NCBI GenBank assembly: GCA_036245525.1
Contig: BTPG01000004.1
Coordinates: 232,723,820 to 232,787,819, forward strand
Direction of reading: 5' to 3'
Source: Semisulcospira habei
Lineage: Eukaryota; Mollusca; Gastropoda; Semisulcospiridae
Length of the DNA: 64,000 bases
Part shown: piece by piece, positions 53,707-64,000 of the stretch
Layout: each line of letters begins with the position of its first letter
How positions within the stretch are numbered: the stretch's first letter is position 1
Program-made: the position numbers and the translations under genes
Notes under the pieces: model-generated
The model's database searches: none
Seen by the model: the letters and a program-made list of their open reading frames with translations, nothing else
What the model was told of the DNA's origin: nothing

Positions 53707-55555
53707 GAGAGTCCAACCTACACGTGACTACGAGAGTCCAACCTACACGTGACTACGAGAGTCCAACCTACACGTGACTACGAGAGTCCAACCTACACGT
53801 GACTACGAGAGTCCAACCTACACGTGACTACGAGAGTCCAACCTACACGTGACTACGAGAGTCCAACCTACACGTGACTACGAGAGTCCAACCTACACGT
53901 GACTACGAGAGTCCAACCTACACGTGACTACGAGAATCCAACCTACACGTGACTACGAGAGTCCAACCTACACGTGACTACGAGAGTCCAACCTACACGT
54001 GACTACGAGAGTCCAACCTACACGTGACTACGAGAGTCCAACCTACACGTGACTACGAGAGTTCAACCTACACGTGACTACGAGAGTCCAACCTACACGT
54101 GACTACGAGAGTCCAACCTACACGTGACTACGAGAGTCCAACCTACACGTGACTACGAGAGTCCAACCTACACGTGACTACGAGAGTCCAACCTACACGT
54201 GACTACGAGAGTCCAACCTACACGTGACTACGAGAATCCAACCTCCACGTGACTACGAGAGTCCAACCTACACGTGACTACGAGAGTCCAACCTACACGT
54301 GACTACGAGAGTCCAACCTATACGTGACTACGAGAGTCCAACCTACACGTGACTACGAGAGTTCAACCTACACGTGACTACGAGAGTCCAACCTACACGA
54401 GACTACGAGAGTCCAACCTACACGTGACTACGAGAGTCCAACCTACACGTGACTACGAAAGTCCAACCTACACGTGACTACGAGAGTCCAACCTACACGT
54501 GACTACGAGAGTCCAACCTACACGTGACTACGAGAGTCCAACCTACACGTGACTACGAGAGTCCAACCTACACGTGACTACGAGAGTCCAACCTACACGT
54601 GACTACGAGAGTCCAACCTACACGTGACTACGAGAGTCCAACCTACACGTGACTACGAGAGTCCAACCTAAACGTGACTACGAGAATCCAACCTCCACGT
54701 GACTACGAGAGTCCAACCTACACGTGACTACGAGAGTCCAACCTACACGTGACTACGAGAGTCCAACCTATACGTGACTACGAGAGTCCAACCTACACGT
54801 GACTACGAGAGTTCAACCTACACGTGACTACGAGAGTCCAACCTACACGAGACTACGAGAGTCCAACCTACACGTGACTACGAGAGTCCAACCTACACGT
54901 GACTACGAGAGTCCAACCTAAACGTGACTACGAGAGTCCAACCTACACGTGACTACGAGAGTCCAACCTACACGTGACTACGAGAGTCCAACCTACACGT
55001 GACTACGAGAGTCCAACCTACACGTGACTATGAGAGTCCAACCTACACGTGACTACGAGAGTCCAACCTACACGTGACTACGAGAGTCCAACCTACACGT
55101 GACTACGAGAGTCCAACCTACACGTGACTACGAGAGTCCAACCTAAACGTGACTACGAGAATCCAACCTCCACGTGACTACGAGAGTCCAACCTACACGT
55201 GACTACGAGAGTCCAACCTACACGTGACTACGAGAGTCCAACCTATACGTGACTACGAGAGTCCAACCTACACGTGACTACGAGAGTTCAACCTACACGT
55301 GACTACGAGAGTCCAACCTACACGAGACTACGAGAGTCCAACCTACACGTGACTACGAGAGTCCAACCTACACGTGACTACGAGAGTCCAACCTAAACGT
55401 GACTACGAGAGTCCAACCTACACGTGACTACGAGAGTCCAACCTACATGTGACTACGAGAGTCCAACCTACACGTGACTACGAGAGTCCAACCTACACGT
55501 GACTACGAGAGTCCAACCTGCACGTGACTACGAGAGTCCAACCTACACGTGACTG
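53707..55555. repeat. 25-bp satellite-like array, about 74 copies, with higher-order period
   Basis: The unit is GAGTCCAACCTACACGTGAC plus TACGA. Marker units (GAATCCAACCTCC, ACCTATACG, GAGTTCAAC, CTACACGAGAC) come in the same order in three blocks starting at about 54,231, 54,681 and 55,156, giving higher-order periods of 450 and 475 bp (18 and 19 units). Each unit contains CACGTG, an E-box-type palindrome; whether this matters is unknown. A foldback hairpin follows 65 bp later. Confidence 0.95.
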
Positions 55556-55619
55556 CGGTACAAGACCAAAGCACGTGCGTCTTTCGTTCACTGGCGATAA
55601 AAGGTCAAACGATGCAACT

Positions 55620-55685
55620 GCAAGAGGAATAGATCCTCATCAGCCCCTGCAGTTGCGGAGGCTCATGAGGATCTTTGCCTCTTGC
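55620..55685. repeat. Family A hairpin
   Basis: GCAAGAGGAATAGATCCTCA with TCAGCCCCTGCA faces TTGCGGAGGCTCATGAGGAT and CTTTGCCTCTTGC; few mismatches. Confidence 0.8.
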
Positions 55686-55739
55686 TGACCCCGCTTTGTG
55701 TCCATGTTCCTTGGACGGATGGGGCTCCATGGTGTTGTA

Positions 55740-56098
55740 TTAACCCCTTCACTACCGAGAAAAGCGAAAGCGACCCAACTGCAAGAGACAGAGATCCTGG
55801 CGCGACTGCGGGGGCTCATGAGGATCTATGTCTTGCTGCGACCAACTTGCATCTATAGAGACAGAGATCCGGGTACCGCGACTGCGGGGGCTGATGAGGA
55901 TCTATGTCTTGCTGAGACCAACTTGCATCTATAGAAACAGAGATCCAGGCGCGACTGCGGGGACTGATGAGGATCTATGTCTTGCTGAGACCAACTTGCA
56001 TCTATATTTTGGGGACGGTTGTAGAATTTGGTCATTGAAAGAACAAAGATTTTCTGTAACAAAATATTCGTCTACTATACTGGCAGAAAAGGGGCTAA
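55740..56098. mobile_element. Family A foldback element with triplicated right arm
   Basis: TTAA (55,740-55,743) with CCCCTTCACTACCGAGAAAA on the left, CTGGCAGAAAAGGGG with CTAA (about 56,095) on the right. A 66-72-bp segment with GACTGCGGGGGCTCATGAGG, ATCTATGTCTTGCTG and CCAACTTGCATCTATAGA is present three times (about 55,800-56,010), each including the right arm. In two copies CTCATGAG has become CTGATGAG. Confidence 0.75.
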
Positions 56099-56387
56099 GA
56101 TTTCAGAAACACCATCTGCGACCATTGGCAGGTGAATGGTTAATCACCGAGTGAAAAGCCATTCGTACTGTATACTATTTACTTTAGCATCACTAGTGTC
56201 AACCTTGTTTTGTCAGCTTAGCCGACGACAACAGTCGCCATACCATTTTTCACCCGATACCTACTAACCTGAGACAATGTTTGTTTTCAGTCAGTAGCCC
56301 GTCTCCACTAACGCGTCAAATAATACCGTATGTTGATACCACATCCCGCTACTGCGCGTATTCATGGGAAGAAAGAACGTCATTTGG

Positions 56388-57215
56388 TGGTATTAGTATT
56401 GAGTCTGATTTGATCCTACCCCTGTTCCTATTTACCGTGCCATGTGTAAGCCGCGCATCCCGGGGTATTAGTATTGAGTCTGATCTGATCCTACCCCTGC
56501 TCCTATTTACCGTGCCATGTGTAAGCCGCGCATCCCGGGGTATTAGTATTGAGTCTGATCTGATCCTACCCCTGTTCCTATTTACCGTGCCACGTGTAAG
56601 CCGCGCATCCCGGGGTATTAGTATTGAGTCTGATTTGATCCCACCCCTGTTCCTATTTACCGTGTCATGTGTAAGCCGCGCATCCCGGGGTATTAGTATT
56701 GAGTCTGATCTGATCCTACCCCTGTTCCTATTTACCGTGCCACGTGTAAGCCGCGCATCCCGGGGTATTAGTATTGAGTCTGATTTGATCCTACCCCTGT
56801 TCCTGTTTACCGTGCCACGTGTAAGCCGCGCATCCCGGGGTATTAGTATTGAGTCTGATTTGATCCCACCCCTGTTCCTATTTACCGTGTCATGTGTAAG
56901 CCGCGCATCCCGGGGTATTAGTATTGAGTCTGATCTGATCCTACCCCTGTTCCTATTTACCGTGCCACGTGTAAGCCGCGCATCCCGGGGTATTAGTATT
57001 GAGTCTGATTTGATCCCACCCCTGTTCCTATTTACCGTGTCATGTGTAAGCCGCGCATCCCGGGGTATTAGTATTGAGTCTGATTTGATCCTACCCCTGT
57101 TCCTGTTTACCGTGCCATGTGTAAGCCGCGCATCCCGGGGTATTAGTATTGAGTCTGATTTGATCCTACCCCTGTTCCTGTTTACCGTGCCATGTGTAAG
57201 CCGCGCATCCCGGGG
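56388..57215. repeat. 75-bp minisatellite, about 11 copies
   Basis: Units contain GGTATTAGTATTGAGTCTGA, TCCTACCCCTGTTCCTATTT and CATGTGTAAGCCGCGCATCC. Variant units alternate (GATCCCACC/GTGTCATG against GATCCTACC/GTGCCACG), suggesting 150-225-bp higher-order duplication. It ends at GGCTGGCCGCGAATGAGTAA, a foldback-type terminus. Frames of 317 and 366 codons are artefacts. Confidence 0.93.
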
Positions 57216-57293
57216 TGTGGCTGGCCGCGAATGAGTAAAACTAACGCTCAGTGAGTGAGAAACACAAGCGTTGAGATTACGAAGGAGGAAGGA

Positions 57294-57299
<6 letters not shown>

Positions 57300-57334
<35 letters not shown>

Positions 57335-57412
57335 TTACGGATGCTTGATATAGCGCCAATTCTTCTGACAGAGCTCGAGGCGCTTTACAATCATTAACAG
57401 ACACGCAAAAAA
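57300..57412 (-). repeat. Dispersed retroelement 3' end with (AAT)n
   Basis: (AAT)n followed by CTTGATATAGCGCCAATTCT, GACAGAGCTCGAGGCGCTTT and ACAATCATTA. On the minus strand this reads AAAGCGCCTCGAG ... GGCGCTATATCAAG ... (ATT)n, the same type of 3' end proposed as the source of the 64-bp array at 34,925-36,245. Family unassigned. Confidence 0.5.
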
Positions 57413-57511
57413 AAACATGCAAGTAAGTATAAGCAAGATAGACGAACAAATACTAAACAATAGAGCAACAAAACACTGGTGTGTACGTGCGCATACACGA
57501 TCACGATCACG

Positions 57512-57512
<1 letters not shown>

Positions 57513-57588
<76 letters not shown>
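57513..57588. repeat. CA microsatellite, left flank of the LTR retrotransposon
   Basis: (CA)n interrupted by the LTR element; it continues at 63,260-63,362. CACAC is the apparent 5-bp target duplication, though in a CA tract its length cannot be fixed. Confidence 0.9.
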
Positions 57589-57590
<2 letters not shown>

Positions 57591-58895
57591 TAACGCACGC
57601 AGACTTGCCCACAGTCGTACGCACAGACTCTCACGCAACAGACGCATACACCGCCACTGACTCAGACGGGCGCATTCATGCGGTAAAACACAACACACGG
57701 GCTCCCTTTCTAAAGTAACCTTTATACACTATAAAAGAAAAGAAACGCTTTAAAGACTATCAAACTATATATACAAAACTCTCTATCACACACTCAAATC
57801 ACAGTATCTTTGCCAGGCTAGGTTTTAGTCTCTCAATGTCTCCAACCTGTTTGATGTTGTTGCCTGGTTACGTAGGTCCTTCTCACGTCTAGGCGTGAAA
57901 GTCCTTCGTCGTACGCGTATTGCCGTCCTGTCTCTTTGGGCACGGACGTCCTCGTTCTCGTACGGTACACTCAGTTCTCGCTTGGACTTGGGTGTCTTGG
58001 TTCCCAGTCAGACTCACTCTCAGAAGAGCTGGAGGGATGACCTCACGTAGGTCCCACCTGCGACTCGACGTCTCGGCGTCCGTCGTTTCCACTCTTGTTA
58101 CAAGAACTCTGAATAAACAATAAAAGTCCCAACGTAACACTTGCTAAACACACAACATATTGGATCAATGAGAAACGTCACGTAACCTGGCTGATCCAAA
58201 TAACTCACACGTTCATTCACACACACACACACACACACGTGCTTCATAAACTATTTTCGTATCACCCCCATATCTCTGTCACTATCTTGAAACAGACTAT
58301 AGCCTAACACTCTTGCTATACATTACTCTATACCCTGGAAAAGACTATGCTTAACCAACCACGTACTATCTTCATAGCGGCTTAGACATACACACTTCAT
58401 ATTCCTTTAGTCATCTATCTCGGTAAACAACTGTATACAAAACACCGGTTACTTCACCGAATTCTAAACATACATAACTAAACCAAACCGGAACACCGCT
58501 ATCCAACCACAATAATCTTACCACGCATACTGTCTTTTAACTAAACAACTATCAATACTACATTTATAGAAACATACCTGAAATCTAGGCTTCAGAGTCT
58601 TGGAATGCGGGCCAGGTAACTCGAACACAACCGTTCCATACGACAAGACAGCCCGCAATAACCAAACTAGACCTCTGACAGTCACAGCTTCCGCCTAGAA
58701 CTCACTAAACAGAACTCACTACAAATCCCGTGCTAACCATGTCTTACAGATTTCACGTGCGTCTAACACCACACGGACTTTCGGCAACAAACCGTTAACA
58801 AAAACCGTACCGTACTAATCCTACTCGTTAACAAAAACCGTACCGTACTAATCCTACTGTGCGAGCACTATGCCCAAGCATAGAGCTTCATCACA
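57589..58895 (-). repeat. 3' LTR
   Basis: In element orientation it starts TGTGATGAAG and ends TGCGTTACA. It differs from the 5' LTR by about eight substitutions, a longer CA run (about 58,220) and two small indels (for example near 58,305 and 58,533). Confidence 0.9.
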
Positions 58896-58909
58896 ATTCC
58901 CACTTCCTC
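58896..58909 (-). other. Polypurine tract
   Basis: On the minus strand GAGGAAGTGGGAAT immediately precedes the 3' LTR start TGTGATG, the expected position for plus-strand priming. Confidence 0.7.
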
Positions 58910-59158
58910 GGGAAAAAAAAGAAACGACCGAGTTTCTTTTTAAGACTACTCGACGTAATATTATCCGAAAACAAGAAGGACTAACTGACTATCTAGAATA
59001 CAAGAAAGAAAATTACAGCCTTACGCCTCAACGCACACCTTCAGATCGCACAGCGACAGCAAACAGAACTAACGCGCTAAAACCTCCAGATACGAAAACG
59101 ATCCAACGACTGCCCACACACAAAAAAAAAACACAATCGCGAGACTTCGATCTCCGAT

Positions 59159-60992
59159 CTACCTACCTATTATTGGGTGCTGAGCCGCATTTCTGTCCGC
59201 AACAGAAGTATGCCGTCTCCAGCCAACCCGACTATTGGGCCACACCCGCTGACCGATTCCCTGATTCTGGACGGAAATACCACGTTCCCTCTGTCCACGA
59301 GCACGCTTGCTCTGAGCTCTCGTCGCGACTGCACCGCTAGGAACATGAGCTCGCTTAATCGTCTCAACTCTACTGATGACTGGCTGCACACCTTTCATGT
59401 TACCCAGAACTAAATCAAATACTGGCTCGTCGATGACATACGATACCAGACTACCTGAAAAAAACTCTGTGTCAATCTCTATCTTAGCTAACGGAAAAAC
59501 TTCTATCTTTCCTCCAAACGAAACTACTTTCTGTGACTCGCCTGTGAACTGATCTGGTCTAACAAGGCTACGTCTGACCCCCGCGGTCGTTGTACCGGAG
59601 TCACGAAGAACAGAAACAAGACATCCATTCACCACACCGTCCACCAGCGGTAGGCACCCACCTCCCTCAGCTGAACACACTGCGCCCAGCTGTGGTTCCT
59701 CCCCGACTGGGACCGCAAAACTGGCTACGTGAGTGGACTGCACCGCCCCCTCCACCATACCAGGATTATTAGGACCTTGATGAGCCAGATGGCCGTGCTC
59801 CTGATAACTAGCATATTGCGCGCCTGCACTGTAGTACGGACAGCTCCGACTGAAGTGCCCGTACCCGCGACAAGAAAAACACTGCGTGTCCGAACTCGCA
59901 ACACGACCACGACCATACCCACGCAAAGAAGTCCCTCCACGTGCGTACGAATCGCTACCGCCATTGCTGTTACCTCGATCACCGCGTCGAAAACGCAAAG
60001 TACCTCTACCGTTACCCAGCTGGGCTCCACGTAAAGTATTGACGCCCCGGTAACCCTCAGTCGTGTTAGCAGCGACCAACCCGACTGGCGGTGTCTCGGT
60101 CCTACGCGCGAGGTTTTTCGTAGGATGCGCCATCCGAAAAGCCTCCGCGTGCTGCACTAACTCGTCCGTAGTCTTGAGGTTACGCTCTCTCAAGAATACC
60201 GCTAGATCCTTGGAAACGCTTCCAAAGAACTGCTCAGCCAACATGAGATCGAACAATGCGTCGTACGTGTGGTCGATCTTTGACAGTTCGACCCAACGTA
60301 CGAGCAAATGGGACAATCGTTTGCCAAACGACATGAACGATTCCCCTGTCTCTGGCCGACAAGCTCTCAAGCGTTCCCTAAAACCTTCCGCATTACACTG
60401 GAACTTTTGCAAGAGACACTCCTTCAAAGTCTCGTAATCTATGGTCCCCGAAACGGTCAAACTATGGTAAAGACTCAAGGCCTGTCCCTCAAGCACAGAT
60501 GAAAGCAAAACGGCCCAGTTGGCAGGAGGCCAACTCAATGCCTGCGCATGAGACTCAAACCGACACAAAAAAGCGTCAATAGAGTCCACGGACTCTTTAA
60601 ACATTGGCAGTTTAGGAAAATTGCGTATGCCTCGGCCTACTGAATCACTATCTGCTCTAGATCCCGCATCCCGAGCTAACTGTAGTTGCACCTCTCTATC
60701 TTTCTCTTCTTTCTCTCTCTGGTACTCTAATTCTCTTTCTCTTAACGCATGCTCCCTCTCGTCCTTCTCTCTCTGAAACGCTAGAGACTTCTCGTCCTTC
60801 TCTATCTGAAACGCTAGAGACTTCTCGTCTTTCTCTCTCTGAAACGCTAGAGACTTCTCGTCTTTCTCTCTCTGAAACGTTCTCTTCTCTCTTTCGCTCT
60901 CTCTCTGTACTTCTAATTCCTTCTCCTTAAAGACTCTTTCTTTCTCTTCTCTCTCTCTCTGTACTTCTAACTCTTTCTCCTTTAGGACTCTT

Positions 60993-61086
<94 letters not shown>

Positions 61087-61583
61087 CCTCTAACTCTTTC
61101 TCCTTTAGGACTCTTTCTTTCTCTTCTCTCTCTCTCTCTCTCTCTCTGAACTTCTCTTTCTTCTCTCTGAGCTTCTAACTCCTTCTCCTTAAAGACTCTT
61201 TCTTTCTCTTCTCGCTCTCTCTGAACTTCTAACTCCTTCTCTTCTCTCAGTATCTGCATTTCTAACTCTTTTTCCTCTTTAAGTTTACGAATCTCTAACT
61301 CTTTCTCGTCTTTCACCCTCTGAACTTCTAACTCCTTCACCTTTAAGGCTTTCTGAACCTCCAGTTCCTCTGTCTTAATTACTCTTTCTCTCTCTTCCCT
61401 TTCTCTCTGAGCTTCTCTTTCTTCTCTCTGAGCTTCTCTTTCTTCCCTTTCTCTCTGAGCTTCTCTTTCTCTCGCTCTATCTTCTCTATCCCTACACTTC
61501 TCCACATAGTCAAAAAGCTTCTCATCCCTAAGTCCTAACCTTTCACCCTGTTTAATGTAAGCCTCTACCGGGTCTGACTCCAT
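59159..61583 (-). pseudogene. gag: gag-protease of the LTR element, one net frameshift in a microsatellite
   Basis: The probable start is the ATG at 61,581-61,583 (MESDPVEAYIKQGERLGLR). An Arg/Glu-rich coiled coil follows. The frame is lost at a (CT)n tract at about 61,129-61,147; the first frame then runs out of phase to a stop near 60,927, while the second is open through the rest of the coiled coil and on to 59,159. The second part has a SCAN-like capsid segment (FRERLRACRPETGESFMSF, LAVFLRERNLKTTDELV), a Gly/Arg-rich stretch, a CCHC zinc knuckle CFSCRGYGHFSRSC (residues 271-284 counted from the GTG at 60,691), and a retroviral-type aspartic protease with DSG (364-366) and DLVLGN (426-431). 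TRAQSKR follows, the usual link to reverse transcriptase, which is missing. Gag packages the RNA; the protease cleaves Gag. Slippage or programmed frameshifting cannot be told apart here, but slippage is more likely. Confidence 0.85.
60995..61147. repeat. CT/GA microsatellites inside gag
   Basis: Two (CT)n tracts: a long one at about 60,995-61,082 and a shorter one at about 61,129-61,147, coding for Arg-Glu repeats of the coiled coil. The shorter tract is where the reading frame changes; the longer one keeps phase. Confidence 0.85.
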
Positions 61584-61939
61584 ACTTACAACTTCCCAAA
61601 AAACTTGAAGACGTAAAAATACAAACCACAACCAAATCAACGGCAAAAACTTAAAAATGCAAATTCACAACAATAACTACCTACGCAGAAACAGTGACCT
61701 ACTTTGACGTCCAGATGGAATGAAAAAAAGAACGATAGAAAGAAGAGCAAGGAAAAAGAATACTACCTATACAAAAGGAAGAAACAAGTACTAAATCCTC
61801 GCAAGATCCAGAAAACTACAGAAATAACGGATCTTACCCCCTAGAATCGGAGAGGGGTATCTAACACAACATGCACATAGCAACAAATCCTACTCTAAAA
61901 TCGCTACTCGCTATCGCCCGCAGATACTTTAACCTACCA

Positions 61940-61956
61940 CTAAAACAGGGTCACCA
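61940..61956 (-). other. Primer binding site candidate
   Basis: One base inside the 5' LTR, the minus strand reads TGGTGACCCTGTTTTAG. TGG at this position matches a tRNA CCA end. The tRNA is not identified. Confidence 0.45.
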
Positions 61957-61957
61957 C

Positions 61958-63364
<1,407 letters not shown>

Positions 63365-63395
63365 CGAACAGGTCACAGAAAGGTTTGTTTGTTGG

Positions 63396-63456
63396 CGCAT
63401 AGTCGTTAGATGACGCCTCCCAAATTTGGGAAATAGGTGCGTCAGGCTAAATGAGT
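63396..63456. mobile_element. Right half of a family B foldback element
   Basis: GCATAGTCGTTAGATGACGC, TCCCAAATTTGGGAAATAGG and GGCTAAATGAGTTA are the reverse complement of the left end of the element at 63,836. Confidence 0.7.
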
Positions 63457-63505
63457 TACAAGGACAGGCGAAGTTTAGACGGACGAAAAGTGTCAAGTGT
63501 CATTA

Positions 63506-63829
63506 CAGACCATCATGCACCTGGCTACAGACACCTGTATGATGGTCGTTAATGACACGTGATCTCTGACAAGAGTGGTCGCTTTACAGACCATTATGCA
63601 GCTGGCTACAGACACCTGTATGATGATCTTTAATGACACGTGATCTCTGACAAGAGTGGTCGCTTTACAGACCATCATGCAGCTGGCTACAGACACCTGT
63701 ACGATGATCTTTAATGACACGTGATCTCTGACAAGAGTGGTCGCTTTACAGACCATCATGCAGCTGGCTACAGACACCTGTATGATGGTCGTTAATGACA
63801 CGTGGTCTCTGACAAGAGTGGTCGCTTAA
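63506..63829. repeat. 81-bp minisatellite, 4 copies
   Basis: Units start at 63,506, 63,587, 63,668 and 63,749 (CAGACCATCATGCA) and contain GACACCTGTATGATG and TAATGACACGTGATCTCTGA. Inside each unit CAGACCATCATGCA and TGTATGATGGTC-type ends form a small palindrome. The array lies between two inverted halves of family B. Confidence 0.93.
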
Positions 63830-63835
63830 CTCATT

Positions 63836-64000
63836 CAGCCCGGCGCACCTATTTCCCAAATTTGGGAGGCGTCATCTAACGACTATGCACCTGTTGCAGG
63901 AGATGGATCGACCATGATAATGAATGAATCAACTTTAATGAATGAATGATTCAAGTATTGCTTGGCTCCGACAGGTGAAAAGCTAATCTGGCATTACCCT
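63836..64000. mobile_element. Family B foldback element, cut by window edge
   Basis: TTAA at 63,836-63,839 with CTCATTCAGCCCGG, CCCAAATTTGGGAGGCGTCA and GCAGGAGATGGATCGACCAT. It carries a small insertion (ATGAATGAATCAACTTTAAT) and a decayed apex before CTAATCTGGCATTACCCT at the window end. Confidence 0.75.

Noticed and set aside
55880..55990. CTGATGAG motifs as hammerhead ribozyme cores
   Set aside because: They are single-base variants of CTCATGAG in the hairpin right arm; the GAAA core and the helices of a hammerhead are not present.
56281..57449. Frames of 317 and 366 codons
   Set aside because: 75-bp minisatellite artefact; overlapping on opposite strands without a domain.

Overview
The window looks like a repeat-dominated stretch of an invertebrate animal genome, most likely a marine mollusc. 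I infer this from the mix of CR1/Jockey-like LINEs, a Penelope-like element with a GIY-YIG nuclease, a tRNA-derived SINE with a (CAAT)n tail, Ty3/Gypsy-type LTR elements, and very abundant minisatellites and foldback elements. The species call is inference only. I see no host protein-coding gene, rRNA or functional tRNA gene that I can support. Nearly all long open frames, including one of about 1,420 codons at 46.4-50.7 kb, are tandem arrays whose unit length is a multiple of three and which stay open in several frames on both strands.

Layout. 1-7.2 kb: a chain of seven minisatellites interleaved with TTAA-flanked foldback elements. The same chain recurs in the same order and orientation at 38.3-44.1 kb, but almost every array has a different copy number. 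7.2-20.2 kb: a minus-strand LINE 3' end, further foldback elements and minisatellites, a probable solo LTR (10,033-11,362) inside a 31-bp array, and a 5'-truncated plus-strand LINE (18,559-19,840) sitting in the centre of a foldback hairpin. 20.2-23.6 kb: a 41-copy, 81-bp array with an 810-bp higher-order period. 24.1-25.0 kb: a clear solo LTR with a perfect 5-bp target duplication. 27.4-29.6 kb: a Penelope-like element with about 600-bp inverted terminal repeats, a nuclease remnant and a 12-bp target duplication. 30-31 kb: a broken LINE reverse transcriptase. 31.7-38 kb: hairpins and minisatellites. 44-46.4 kb: small hairpins and a full-length SINE with a 13-bp target duplication. 46.4-50.6 kb: a 69-bp array of about 61 copies. 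53.7-55.6 kb: a 25-bp array with higher-order structure. 57.6-63.3 kb: a young LTR retrotransposon on the minus strand that carries gag and protease but no reverse transcriptase or integrase, inserted into a CA microsatellite.

The theme that ties the window together is a set of at least eight palindrome (foldback, MITE-like) families, many bounded by TTAA and CCCTT-type ends as in piggyBac-like elements. Most minisatellites begin inside, end inside, or directly abut one of these palindromes, and several units are visibly a piece of a palindrome arm or terminus. Within at least three families both arms change together from copy to copy, so the stem stays paired. A mechanism in which foldback elements seed minisatellites and have their arms co-corrected is the most interesting hypothesis here.
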